DNA from: Verrucomicrobiota bacterium
GTDB taxonomy: Bacteria; Verrucomicrobiota; Verrucomicrobiia; Opitutales; Opitutaceae
DNA length: 64,000 nucleotides
Direction: 5' to 3'
NCBI GenBank assembly: GCA_023428905.1
Contig: JAEYWP010000027.1
Location: forward strand, 13,076-77,075
Below, piece after piece: positions 53,501-61,257 of this stretch (position 1 is the stretch's first letter; every line of letters begins with the position of its first letter). Made by a program: the position numbers and the translations under genes. Under the pieces are notes generated by a model that saw only the letters and a program-made list of their open reading frames with translations, did no database searches and was not told where the DNA came from.

Positions 53501-53762
53501 TCCGCTCGGTGGTGAGGTCGCGGGCGCGATACACCACGCCCATCCCTCCCCGGCCCAGTTCATCCAGGAGATCGAAATGCGAGAACGTGCGCCCCGATGT
53601 TTTCGGCGCGGGCAGGGGATCTTCCCAGAAGGCGGGCCCCTCGTCGGCGCCGGGAGGCTCGGCCGCGAAGGTGGCGTCGATCAGGCAGGCGGGGCACAAC
53701 CCTCCGACTTTGTCCGGAGCGACCGGAAGACCGCAACGGGTGCACGTGACGGTGGAGCCCAT
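50574..53762 (-). CDS. Hanks-type Ser/Thr kinase with C-terminal WD40 propeller
   Basis: A 1062-residue protein. It starts with a zinc ribbon (C7, C10, C23, C26: CTRC and CPAC). The kinase domain (about 60-330) has LGRGGMGVVYRARD, K92 (ALKVL), HRDLKPGNILLD (D185), DFGLAKW (D203) and GTPHYIAPEQALG. A membrane helix follows at about 370-395 (FPATLVALLLLTLVAIALGS). Residues about 480-1062 form WD40-type repeats, for example VQFSPDGQLLGFGCADGSVY and VLFAPDGRLLASTGQDRTLR, outside the kinase domain. Such proteins are common in Planctomycetes and Verrucomicrobia. The ECF sigma gene 155 bp upstream is probably co-expressed and may be a target. Confidence 0.95.
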   Translation of the reverse strand: MGSTVTCTRCGLPVAPDKVGGLCPACLIDATFAAEPPGADEGPAFWEDPLPAPKTSGRTFSHFDLLDELGRGGMGVVYRARDLTTERIVALKVLQAHHLEVDDLVQRFRSEVRAVSSLDHPHVLPIHEVGEHDGIPFFSMKLTTGGSLAHNLGSYLGRPLEAARLLAKVSRGVQHAHERGILHRDLKPGNILLDAAGEPYVCDFGLAKWIEDDKKLTLTAAVLGTPHYIAPEQALGSKGLTTAVDIYSLGAILYELLTGRPPFVGATVLETLVASQDKTPERPSSLAHNIPRDLETICLKALQHDPNNRYASARAFAEDLEAWLGGRPIQARPVGAAEQLWRWAKRNPFPATLVALLLLTLVAIALGSTLAAVRIDRERNRALAAEAAATTSAEAAREQLYTALLAQARAARLTGRPGQRLDALRALQEAAAIHSTLDLRNEAIAALTLLDVQSSGRRTVRTDSSQRLAFDSTLESVFVVEERQRIVRRPIVGGEPVQIGDALGGEIARIEVTADLLAVRYSNHALRVWDLRASTWVFSQPPAALAAPLRPRPEWSLLDFCIAADGSRLAYAAHDGTVRTRLLAGTANEAVHPVPAPALCLAMDAPGGRLAVGLSDSTEVLVLDVSSNRLLQRLKVAAEVKAVQFSPDGQLLGFGCADGSVYLASLEDGEITRLDGHRQNVTQVLFAPDGRLLASTGQDRTLRFWSVSTRSEQLTVGSLGAEPVLTFSKDGRRIAATDFATAAEVLSLTDLEEVCAPRRSPFANDWATLVSSLDFAPDGKTLAVASFTGVSLWESASARLLLRQELDPKAEKNVRYLPDGSLLLASKRSGLWRLENTAKPTLQRLPVAVLPGIWGSAVSPEGALLCINDSTTPQVQTLDTKTLEVRETVPVSPGVWDAVAPRASAWLAVAYSGVSGRSVEILTRGASAAKALPTGPGSTLTLSPNERWLVCTGDRGCLLVDTQTWEAVSWLPPVVAAEAGRAAFSPDGALLACSADDKVYLVAIPSGQLLAVLESRQQASNTYRVRFSPDGRQLATQGVDGSLRLWNLEALRERLRALKLAW

Positions 53763-53917
53763 GATCAGGCGACGTTCGCCGCGCGCGGAAGGCGACGGCG
53801 GACACCCGCGTCCGGAGGGCGGGCAGGTGCGGCCCCCGGCCTGAGGGGCGGGGTGGGCACCGGAGCCGGAGGGCATCGGGGAGCGAGCTGAGCCGGATCA
53901 GGTCGCCGGGTCACGGT

Positions 53918-54781
53918 TCAGGGTTGGGCGCCCAGCGTCGTCCGCAGGTGGCGCATTTCCTCTTCGATCTGGTCGGGAGAATCGACCGTCTTGGCGACCT
54001 CACGGCGGAGGTGCAGCCGAAATTCATGGCGCAGGCGGTGAACGCCGGTGCGGACGGCGCCGGCGGATAGACCGAGTTTGGCGGCGGTCTCGTCATAGGC
54101 GCCCTGCGGTTGGTCGCCCAGCAGGTAGGGCTTGAGCGTGAGGAAGACGTCGCGTTTACCGCGCTTGACAAAATCCTCTTCCAGCCGCCCGAGGGCCGCG
54201 TCGACGGCCGCAACCGCCCATTCCCGCTCGAAAATCATCTCCGCGGGGAGGGAGCCGGCCGGAGTCGAGGCGCGGAATTTGGCGTCCGCGTTTTCGTCGT
54301 CGAGAGAGACAAACTGCAGGCCACCCCCGCGCTTTTGCGCGTTTTCGCGGGTATGCTCGCTGGCCATGTGGTTTTGGAGCGAGGCCAGCAGGTAGCTGCG
54401 AAATTTCCCCTTGTGCGGATCCACCCGTGAAAGCGACTTGCTGGAGATCAGGCTGAGGAAAAAGCCCTGGATCATGTCCTGCGCGCGGTGATGATCATAG
54501 CCGCGTCGCCGCGCAAAGGAGTAGAGCGGCTGCCAATACGTTTTGCAGAGCTCCGAAAGGGCGGCGTTCGCACCCGGTGCCTGCGTTTGGGCCGATGCGA
54601 GGACCACGCTCCAGCGCGTAGGTTCAAACCACGCGGGGGACGGCGCTGGAGGGGTGGCGTCGGTTTCCACGACCCGCAGATTGGTCAGGGGACGGCGGGT
54701 TGTCGATAAACGACTTACGCTGCGTTTTTGCCAGCTGCGAGAGGGCGCGGGCGTGAGGAGGAGGGTGGCGGAGGCTGCCAT
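53918..54781 (-). CDS. ECF-type RNA polymerase sigma factor linked to a Ser/Thr kinase
   Basis: A 287-residue sigma-70 family factor. The region-2 core is WFEPTRWSVVLASAQ, WQPLYSFARRRGYDHHRAQD and MIQGFFLSLISSKSLSRVD, then FRSYLLASLQNHMASEH. Region 4 is YDETAAKLGLSAGAVRTGVH with LRHEFRLHLRREV. The FEPTRWS start is typical of the ECF group that accompanies Hanks kinases in the PVC phyla. The first 45 residues (MAASATLLLT...) are poor in conserved signal; a GTG at 54670 giving VETDATPPAP would be a more usual N-terminus. It reads into the kinase gene, 155 bp on. Confidence 0.85.
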   Translation of the reverse strand: MAASATLLLTPAPSRSWQKRSVSRLSTTRRPLTNLRVVETDATPPAPSPAWFEPTRWSVVLASAQTQAPGANAALSELCKTYWQPLYSFARRRGYDHHRAQDMIQGFFLSLISSKSLSRVDPHKGKFRSYLLASLQNHMASEHTRENAQKRGGGLQFVSLDDENADAKFRASTPAGSLPAEMIFEREWAVAAVDAALGRLEEDFVKRGKRDVFLTLKPYLLGDQPQGAYDETAAKLGLSAGAVRTGVHRLRHEFRLHLRREVAKTVDSPDQIEEEMRHLRTTLGAQP

Positions 54782-55092
54782 GATGCGGAGGAGTTGAGAT
54801 CGGCGTTACAGGACGAGAGCGCGAGCAGCCGGACTGTTCCTCCCGCCTCTAGGGGCGACAGTGCGGAGCGGGGCATGGCCGCGTTTTCACCACCGCAACC
54901 GGAGCAGAAACCCGATGCCGCGGTTGCGGCATCTTGACGGCGCGGAGGGCGGGGAAAGGGACCATGCACGAGGAAAGGATACAAATCCCTTGCCCCGTGT
55001 TACGCATCGGAGTGTCGCGACGGAAAAAATCGCAGGTCACGCCTCCCGCACGAACCGCGTGTCGTGCGCCGACGCTGCGTCGCCCTGGCGTC
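54782..55092. other. 311-bp intergenic region, no gene seen
   Basis: Reading frames in this stretch lack family resemblance or consistent codon bias. It lies upstream of the sigma factor gene and presumably contains its promoter, which I cannot locate with confidence, and downstream of the MBL gene. Confidence 0.5.
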
Positions 55093-55920
55093 TCAGCGCA
55101 GGAAGAACGGATTGTTCCGGCGTTCCTGGACCACGGTGGTGACCGGACCGTGACCGCATGCGAGAACGGTGTCCGCTGGCAGCGTGAGCACCTTGTGACG
55201 GTTATTGTCGATCGCCTCGACATAATGTTCAGGCGCCGCGCCTCCCATGGAGGAGGCAAAGATCGAATCACCGGCGATCGCGAGGGGGTAGGAGAGGCCA
55301 GTCACAAAATAGGTCGTCCCGCCGGGAGAGTGTCCGGAGGTGAGCAGTGCCTTGATGGCAAAGGCTCCGACATGGAAAAATGCGTTTTCATTAAAACGCT
55401 TTAGGCCGGGAAACTCCAATGGCTCCAGCGCGGAGCACCATACTTCAGCGCCCGTCTCCGCTGCCAGCCGGGGAAGGTCAGCGATGTGGTCCTCGTGGCC
55501 GTGGGTCAGAAAGATGGACCGTACCGTCAGGCGCTCGGCCTGAATAAGGTCGAGGACGGGGGTGGCGCTGGCGCCCGTATCAAAGACCGCCGCATGCCGG
55601 GAACGCTCATCCCAGATGATGTAATTATTCACCGTCATGTCGCCGTACGTTGTATTAAACGCGGCGAAACCAGCGGTGAAGGGGGCGTAGGAGGGATACC
55701 AGCGCTTCTGCGCCAGCTGTACGAGCGCGTCGCGGTGGAGCCGGAGGTGCCCGGCCATCCGGCGGGCCACCGGCTCATTAAACGTGCCTGACTTCACGGC
55801 CAGCAGATCCTCCATCGAGACGCCGGCGCGGCGGCACAACTCTTCGTCTGAGAGACCAAGCCCGCGCTGGGCCTTATTGAGGACGTCGTTGTAATTGTCT
55901 TCCAGCGGAATTCGGCCCAT
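55093..55920 (-). CDS. metallo-beta-lactamase-fold hydrolase with N-terminal HTH-like domain
   Basis: A 275-residue protein. Residues 1-60 look like a short helix-turn-helix (NKAQRGLGLSDEELCRRAGV, SMEDLLAVKSGTFNEPVARR), similar to XRE-type domains. Residues about 80-275 are an MBL fold: THGHEDHI (H140, H142, D144, H145), LTSGHSPGGTTYFVTG, AGDSIFASS and LACGHGPVTTVVQE. Glyoxalase II-like enzymes are closest in active-site layout, but the substrate is not known. The combination suggests DNA- or protein-binding control of the enzyme. The start MGRIPLEDNY is chosen; upstream frame sequence is repeat-like. It is divergent from the SDR gene. Confidence 0.82.
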   Translation of the reverse strand: MGRIPLEDNYNDVLNKAQRGLGLSDEELCRRAGVSMEDLLAVKSGTFNEPVARRMAGHLRLHRDALVQLAQKRWYPSYAPFTAGFAAFNTTYGDMTVNNYIIWDERSRHAAVFDTGASATPVLDLIQAERLTVRSIFLTHGHEDHIADLPRLAAETGAEVWCSALEPLEFPGLKRFNENAFFHVGAFAIKALLTSGHSPGGTTYFVTGLSYPLAIAGDSIFASSMGGAAPEHYVEAIDNNRHKVLTLPADTVLACGHGPVTTVVQERRNNPFFLR

Positions 55921-56216
55921 GTCGCCTCGAACGCTTGCCGCCGGGACGCAGAGCGCAAGGGCCAAAACACCGCGGACGCGTCGCGGCTTGGGCCGCGGCG
56001 CATTTATGATCCATGGTTGATGATCTGTAGTCTGTTGAAGATTGAAGACAGAGCGCACCCATTGCTGGGGGCGAGTGGTCTCGGGTGAGTTGGGCGGGGG
56101 AATGGCCCGCAGGCCCGTGGGACGAGAGCGGAACGAGCGGCCCTTGTCCGCGTCCCGAGGTCACGTGTCCGAACGGACTTGCCCGCGCCGCCACCGCGCG
56201 CTTTCTTGCGCCACAC

Positions 56217-57005
56217 ATGAACACCCCCGAATACCTTTCCTCCCTTTTTTCTCTCTCAGGCAAAGTCGCAGTCGTGATCGGCGGCACCGGTGAACTGTGC
56301 GGCGCGATGGCCCAGGGCATGGCGGGTGCCGGCGCCGAGGTGGTGCTGGTCGGCCGAAGTGAGGAGAAGGCAAAGGCACGCCTGGACAAGATCGCTGCGG
56401 CGGGCGGCAAAGGCTATTTTGTCTCTGCCGAGGCCAGTTCCCGGTCGGCGGTGCAAGCGCTCCTGGAGACAGTCCTGGCGAAGTCCGGCAAGGTCGACAT
56501 CGTGGTTAATGGCGCCGGTGTAAACTCGGCCACGCCTTACCTCGACATCGGCGAGGAGGAGTTTGACCGCATTGTAAATATTAACCTCAAGGGGGTGTTC
56601 CTCGGCTGCCAGATCTTTGGCAAATACCTGGTGGAGCGGGGCGGCGGCGGTTCTATTATCAACCTCGGCTCCATGTCGGGCTTGGTGCCGCTCTCACGCG
56701 TGTTTACGTATTCCGCCACCAAGGCGGCGGTGCATAATCTCTCCAAGAACCTGGCCCGAGAGTGGGCGCCGCGAGGTGTGCGGGTGAATACACTGGTGCC
56801 TGGCTTTTTCCCCGCCGAGCAGAACCGCAAGGTCCTGACGCCCGACCGGGTCGCCAGCATCATGGGCCACACCCCAATGAAACGGTTTGGCGAGGCCAGG
56901 GAGCTGGTGGGGGCGACGTTGCTCCTGGCCAGCGACGCGGCCGGTGGTTTTATCACCGGCTCTGAGATCGTGGTCGACGGTGGTTACCATGCCATGACGA
57001 TCTGA
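56217..57005 (+). CDS. SDR-family oxidoreductase (uronate/gluconate dehydrogenase-like)
   Basis: A 262-residue classical short-chain dehydrogenase. The NAD(P) motif is VVIGGTGELCGAMAQGMAGA; the NNAG equivalent is VNGAGVNSATPYLDI; the catalytic Ser is in NLGSMSG, with Tyr/Lys in YSATKAAVHNLSKNL; then the VNTLVPGFFPAEQNR loop, and the C-terminal FITGSEIVVDGGY. The substrate loop resembles D-mannonate oxidoreductase and gluconate 5-dehydrogenase-type SDRs. No uronate pathway genes are adjacent, so the substrate is only suggested. It is divergent from the MBL gene, 296 bp between starts. Confidence 0.9.
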   Translation: MNTPEYLSSLFSLSGKVAVVIGGTGELCGAMAQGMAGAGAEVVLVGRSEEKAKARLDKIAAAGGKGYFVSAEASSRSAVQALLETVLAKSGKVDIVVNGAGVNSATPYLDIGEEEFDRIVNINLKGVFLGCQIFGKYLVERGGGGSIINLGSMSGLVPLSRVFTYSATKAAVHNLSKNLAREWAPRGVRVNTLVPGFFPAEQNRKVLTPDRVASIMGHTPMKRFGEARELVGATLLLASDAAGGFITGSEIVVDGGYHAMTI

Positions 57006-57092
57006 CCGGCGTTTGCTTTGGGGGAATATACTCAATAGTAAATCGCTATATAGACCTTGCGACCGGGCGGCGGGTGTGTTCACTCCCGCCTT

Positions 57093-57467
57093 ATGGTCAC
57101 CGATGTCATCAAGGAACTAGAAGCTGCCAAGGCGAAGGTCGTGGAGCTCGAGAGCACGCTCGCCAAGGAGCGGAAACAGAAACTTGCCGGTCTCTACAAG
57201 GAGTTCGGATTTGATAATGTTGAGGAATTCATCTCCGCGGTGCGGCAGGCTGGCGGCGCTTCCCGCCGCGGCCGTCCCGCCAAGGCAGGTGCAAAGTCGC
57301 AGAAACGCAGCAAGCGCGCGCGTATCACCCAGGAGCTGAAGGAAGAGGTGAAAGCCGCGGTGCAAGCCGGCAAGACCGGCGCCGAGATCGCAAAGGCGCT
57401 CGGGATCTCCGTTCCCAGCGTGCAGAACATCAAGAAGGAATACGGTCTGGTGCGCGCACGCGGCTGA
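57093..57467 (+). CDS. small coiled-coil/HTH DNA-binding protein
   Basis: A 124-residue protein. Residues 1-35 form a heptad-like coiled coil (VIKELEAAKAKVVELESTLA). The middle is a basic Arg/Gly/Lys-rich linker (RRGRPAKAGAKSQKRSKRAR), including RGRP, an AT-hook-like motif that also resembles H-NS C-termini. The C-terminal 40 residues look like a helix-turn-helix (KEEVKAAVQAGKTGAEIAKA, LGISVPSVQNIKKEYGL) as in resolvase/Hin-type domains. It is likely a nucleoid-associated or regulatory protein. It has its own terminator and stands alone. Confidence 0.8.
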   Translation: MVTDVIKELEAAKAKVVELESTLAKERKQKLAGLYKEFGFDNVEEFISAVRQAGGASRRGRPAKAGAKSQKRSKRARITQELKEEVKAAVQAGKTGAEIAKALGISVPSVQNIKKEYGLVRARG

Positions 57468-57523
57468 TCCCGCCCACCGCGTCCCCCCCGCAGCCACGTA
57501 CGTGTGCTGTTCGGGTACATTCG

Positions 57524-57553
57524 CCCCGGTGCTGATCGCCCCGGGGTTTTTTT
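57524..57553 (+). terminator. rho-independent terminator after the DNA-binding protein gene
   Basis: CCCCGG (57524-57529) pairs with CCGGGG (57541-57546) over an 11-base loop, followed by seven T (57547-57553). It lies 57 bp after the stop and before the class IV aminotransferase gene. Confidence 0.8.
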
Positions 57554-57592
57554 GTGCGTTGCGCCGCGTCCTACATCCGTAGGCTGACCCGC

Positions 57593-58507
57593 ATGGGCAG
57601 CTACGTGCAGGCAAACACCAACGGCCGCTTACATCCGGCCTCCGAACCGTCTCTCTCCCCGCTGAACCGCGGTTTTCTGTATGGAGACGCGGTCTACGAG
57701 GTCTGGCGCACCTACGGGGGCGTTCTCTTCGCCTGGGAGGAGCATTGGGAGCGCCTCGAGCGTTCCGCCGGCGCGGTCCACCTGGCGCTGCCGTGCACGC
57801 GCGCGAGCATTTTGGCGGAGATCCAGCGCACCGTCGCCGCCTTCCGCACCGAGACCGGCTCGACCGCCGACGTCTACGTGCGGCTGCAGATCTTCCGGGG
57901 CGAAGGTACGATCGGGCTGGATACGGCGCTGGCCGAGACGCCCGGCTTCATCCTGCTCGTCCAGGAGAACAAGCTCTACTCCGAAGCGGTGTTTGCAGCG
58001 GGCCTCCGGCTCTCGATCGCCCGGGACCTGCGGCGCAACCTCCGCGAGGCGCTCAACCCCGCCTGGAAAACCGGCAACTATCTCAACAATATCCTCTGCC
58101 TGCGGGAGGCCCGCGCCCGCGGTGCGGACGAAGTGTTGATCTGCAATCAGCAGGGAGAAATCACCGAAGCGGCGGTGAGCAATGTGGCCTTTGTCAAAGG
58201 CGGGGTGGTGGTCACCCCGCCTCACGACGCGGGCATCCTCGCCGGCGTCACCCGGAGGCTCCTGCTGGAACAGGTCGCGCCCCGCGCCGGTATTCGCGCC
58301 GTGGAGCAGGTGGTCCGCCCGGAGCAGCTGCCCGCGATGGACGAGTGTTTCCTTCTCTCCACCACCAAGGACCTCACCCCGGTGGCGTCGGTCGATGAGA
58401 CTCGGTATTCGCTGCGCGATGACAGCGTGACCCTGCGCCTGAAGCAGGCCTTCGCGCGGTACGTCGCCGATTACACCGCCTCCCACCCGGAACTGCGCCT
58501 GCCCTGA
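57593..58507 (+). CDS. class IV PLP aminotransferase (branched-chain or aminodeoxychorismate lyase-like)
   Basis: A 304-residue fold-type IV PLP enzyme. Motifs: LSPLNRGFLYGDAVYEVWRT at the N-terminus, VYVRLQIFRGEGTIGLD, NPAWKTGNYLNNILCLREAR, in which the K of AWKTGNYL is the PLP lysine, and GADEVLICNQQGEITEAAVS followed by NVAFVKGG. Branched-chain aminotransferase, D-amino-acid transaminase and PabC share these features; I cannot separate them by eye. The start is the ATG giving MGSYVQANTNG. It is 10 bp upstream of dinB, so they are probably co-transcribed. Confidence 0.88.
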   Translation: MGSYVQANTNGRLHPASEPSLSPLNRGFLYGDAVYEVWRTYGGVLFAWEEHWERLERSAGAVHLALPCTRASILAEIQRTVAAFRTETGSTADVYVRLQIFRGEGTIGLDTALAETPGFILLVQENKLYSEAVFAAGLRLSIARDLRRNLREALNPAWKTGNYLNNILCLREARARGADEVLICNQQGEITEAAVSNVAFVKGGVVVTPPHDAGILAGVTRRLLLEQVAPRAGIRAVEQVVRPEQLPAMDECFLLSTTKDLTPVASVDETRYSLRDDSVTLRLKQAFARYVADYTASHPELRLP

Positions 58508-58517
58508 GGCTTCGGCG

Positions 58518-59726
58518 ATGCAGCTGCCGACCATCGTCCACCTGGACGCCGACGCGTTTTTCGTCTCCGTCGAGCAGGCGCGCAACCCGGAGCTGCGAGG
58601 GCGCAAGGTCGCGGTGGGGGGACGCGAGCGCGGCATCATCTCCTCCGCCAGCTACGAGGCGCGGGCCTGCGGGGTGTACACGCCAATGCCAACCCAGCGC
58701 GCCCTGCAGGTCTGCCCGGATCTGATTCTTGTCCCTCACACCTCCGGCCTTTATGGCGACTATTCCCGGCGGCTCTTTGACCTCTGTGAAACCCTCACGC
58801 CGCAGGTGGAGCGGAGCTCGATCGACGAGGGTTACCTCGACGTGTCCCCCTGCGGGTTTCGGACCCAGGCCGCACTCGAGAAGGCGGTGCGCGGGCTCCA
58901 GACCCGCATAACGCAGGAACTCGGTATCACTCTGTCCTTCGGGTTGGCGCGCAACAAACTGGTCGCGGCAATCGCCAGCAAACTCCACAAGCCGCGCGGC
59001 TTTGTCGTCGTCATGCCCGGCACCGAGACCGAGTTCCTGGCCCCGCTGCCGATCGGCAAACTGCCGGGCGTCGGCGCCAAGACCGAGGAGTCCCTGGCCA
59101 GCCACGGCATCCGCGTCGTGGCCGACCTGTTCACCCGCAGCCAGGCTGAACTCGAAGCTGCCTTCGGCAGCGGCTGGAGGTCCATGCTGGCGGTGGGCAG
59201 GGGCGAGGATGACCGGCCGGTCGATCCGGAGCCCTGGGACGCGAAGTCCTATTCCCAGCAGGAGACGTTCGGCGCCAATGTGGCGGACCGTGACGAGATC
59301 GAACGGGTGGCCAAACGAATGCTCGAAGAATTGATGCGCAAGGTGCGTGCAGATGGGAAACGGGTTCGCACCGTCACGGTGAAGGTGCGGTATCCGAACT
59401 TTGAACAGGCGTCCGCGGGGCATTCGCTGCCGGAATCGAGCGACGTCGAAACGCCCTTCTTCCCCTGGGTTCGCCCGCTGCTCGACCAAGCCTGGAAAAA
59501 GCGCCAGCCCCTCCGCTTGGTCAGCGTGCGTCTTTCCAATGTGGATGCCTCTCCCCAGCAGCTCGATATCTTCGGTCAGACGGAGAAACAGCAGCGTCTC
59601 GCCGCGGCCGTGGATGCCCTGAAGGCCCGTCAGGGGGAGACTGCGGTGGTCCACGGCGCCGCCCTCGATGCGGGACGGCGGAAGGATCAGCGCCGCGCCC
59701 CCAAGCAGGACTTCAGCCGGGAGTAA
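58518..59726 (+). CDS. dinB: DNA polymerase IV (Y-family)
   Basis: A 402-residue translesion polymerase. The palm has the metal Asp in VHLDADAFFVSVEQARNP and the catalytic SSIDEGYLD (Asp-Glu). The finger/RNase-H-like ISSASYEARACGVYTPMP, the SFGLARNKLVAAIASKLHKP helix, and the helix-hairpin-helix LPGVGAKTEESLASHGI are present, followed by the little-finger domain (ESSDVETPFF). The C-terminus ends QLDIFG then a basic tail without a classic beta-clamp motif that I can name with certainty, though QLDIFG is close to QLxLF. No lexA-box was found by eye. Confidence 0.95.
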   Translation: MQLPTIVHLDADAFFVSVEQARNPELRGRKVAVGGRERGIISSASYEARACGVYTPMPTQRALQVCPDLILVPHTSGLYGDYSRRLFDLCETLTPQVERSSIDEGYLDVSPCGFRTQAALEKAVRGLQTRITQELGITLSFGLARNKLVAAIASKLHKPRGFVVVMPGTETEFLAPLPIGKLPGVGAKTEESLASHGIRVVADLFTRSQAELEAAFGSGWRSMLAVGRGEDDRPVDPEPWDAKSYSQQETFGANVADRDEIERVAKRMLEELMRKVRADGKRVRTVTVKVRYPNFEQASAGHSLPESSDVETPFFPWVRPLLDQAWKKRQPLRLVSVRLSNVDASPQQLDIFGQTEKQQRLAAAVDALKARQGETAVVHGAALDAGRRKDQRRAPKQDFSRE

Positions 59727-59784
59727 GGGGTCGCCGCCGCAGGAGGGCTTGAGAAATGCCGCAGTGCGGCTACACAGCGCTCGT

Positions 59785-60342
59785 ATGCCGATCTACGAGT
59801 ATTACTGCCCGGAAAATCATACGATCTATCAGTTCTACGCGAAGACGCTGGCGCAGGGGCAGACCGTTCCCCGCTGCCCCGACAACCCCGCCTTCAAACT
59901 CCAGAAGATGGTATCCACGTTCGCCATCACGCGTGGCGATACGACGGACGAGGGCGCACCCGACGCCGGTCCCGGAGCTGACTCGGCCGATGATCCGCGC
60001 CTGGAGGCGGCCATGTCGGAGATGGAGCGTGAGTTCTCCAATGTGGACGAAAACGACCCGCGCGCGATGGCGCGCATGATGCGACGCATGGCCGAGCTCA
60101 CCGGCGAGCCGATCGATGGGGAGATGGAGGAGGTGGTGCGGAAACTCGAGGAGGGGACCGATCCCGAGGCGCTGGAGGAGCAAATGGGCGTCGGCTCCGA
60201 TGAAAGCGGGGGCATGGATGATCCTTATGGCGACCGGCCGCCCGACGCTTCCCCGGAGGGGCCGTCGAAGGAAAAGAAGTACAAGTTTCGGCTGCGCCGC
60301 ACCCAGCCCCGGCGCGATCCGCACCTCTACGACTACGAGTGA
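59785..60342 (+). CDS. FmdB-type zinc-ribbon protein with acidic C-terminus
   Basis: A 185-residue protein beginning MPIYEYYCPENHTIYQFYAK, the N-terminal hallmark of FmdB regulatory proteins; a single Cys at each half of the ribbon (YYCPEN, VPRCPDN) rather than CxxC pairs makes zinc binding uncertain. The rest is acidic and Met/Asp-rich (SEMEREFSNVDENDPRAMAR, MMRRMAELTGEPIDGEMEEV) with a basic end. The function of FmdB proteins is unclear, with formamidase regulation reported for the founding member. It lies between dinB and the inositol-phosphatase-like gene on the same strand. Confidence 0.75.
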   Translation: MPIYEYYCPENHTIYQFYAKTLAQGQTVPRCPDNPAFKLQKMVSTFAITRGDTTDEGAPDAGPGADSADDPRLEAAMSEMEREFSNVDENDPRAMARMMRRMAELTGEPIDGEMEEVVRKLEEGTDPEALEEQMGVGSDESGGMDDPYGDRPPDASPEGPSKEKKYKFRLRRTQPRRDPHLYDYE

Positions 60343-60404
60343 CACCGTCGCGCCGCGCTTCGGGATTCCCATCGGGCCCCGAATGCGGCTGACTTGTGTC
60401 ACGC

Positions 60405-61202
60405 ATGCCATCGACTGATCTTACCGCCCGCATCGAAGCCGGAAAAGCCGCAGTGCTCGCCCAGGTGGAGCTCCTCCACCGCGAGTTCGGCAAGGCGCAT
60501 AGCCGCTGGAAAAGCGATGGCACGCGCGTGACCGCGGTCGATATCGCCATTTCGGAGAATATCGTTTCCGCGCTCCGTGCCCATTTCCCCACCGATCAGT
60601 TCTTCAGTGAGGAGCTGGCGGATACCGACCAGCCCATCGCCGTCACGGCACGGCATGCATGGGTGCTCGATCCCATCGACGGCACCAATAATTACGCCAC
60701 CGGCATAGCGTATTGCGCCATCTCGCTTGCGCTCCTGGAAGAAGGCAGGCCCGTGTATGGCATTATTTACGACATGGGGCGGCGGGTCCTGATGCACGGA
60801 GGACCGGGTTTCGGCCTCTGGGACGGGGATCGGCAGGCCGTGGTCAAGGCCGACGCGCCATCCCCGCAGAGCATGCTCGGCTTCCACAGCCCCTACGACA
60901 AGACGTACTCGGGCCATGCCCAGATCCTGGTGGAGAACTTCAAGATCCGAGGGCTGGGCAGCAGCACCCTGCACCTCGCGTATGTCGCGGTGGGGATCCT
61001 CGACGTGACGATCGACCACAACGTCAAGATCTGGGACATCGCGGCCGGTGTGCCGCTCTGCCTGGCCGGCGGGGGCGAGGTGATCTTCCTTAACGGCGAG
61101 CAATTTCCGATGCGCGTGTTCGACCTGAAAATGAAACGTATCCAGTACATCGCGGGCAATGCCGCCATGTGCGCGCACGTTCGCAGGTTGCTCAGCCTCT
61201 GA
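60405..61202 (+). CDS. inositol monophosphatase-family phosphatase
   Basis: A 265-residue Mg2+-dependent phosphatase of the IMPase/CysQ family. Motifs: VTAVDIAISENI (metal Asp), FFSEELAD, WVLDPIDGTNNYATGI (first catalytic signature), and VKIWDIAAGVPLCLAGGGEV (second signature). Substrates in this family are inositol phosphates, PAP or histidinol phosphate; the SEE/DPIDGT layout does not decide. An ATG start (MPSTDL) is preferred over a GTG three codons earlier. Confidence 0.92.
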   Translation: MPSTDLTARIEAGKAAVLAQVELLHREFGKAHSRWKSDGTRVTAVDIAISENIVSALRAHFPTDQFFSEELADTDQPIAVTARHAWVLDPIDGTNNYATGIAYCAISLALLEEGRPVYGIIYDMGRRVLMHGGPGFGLWDGDRQAVVKADAPSPQSMLGFHSPYDKTYSGHAQILVENFKIRGLGSSTLHLAYVAVGILDVTIDHNVKIWDIAAGVPLCLAGGGEVIFLNGEQFPMRVFDLKMKRIQYIAGNAAMCAHVRRLLSL

Positions 61203-61257
61203 TCCGCGCCCGCACCCGCAACCCCTGCCGGATAATAGGGAGTGACAGAGTAAGACG

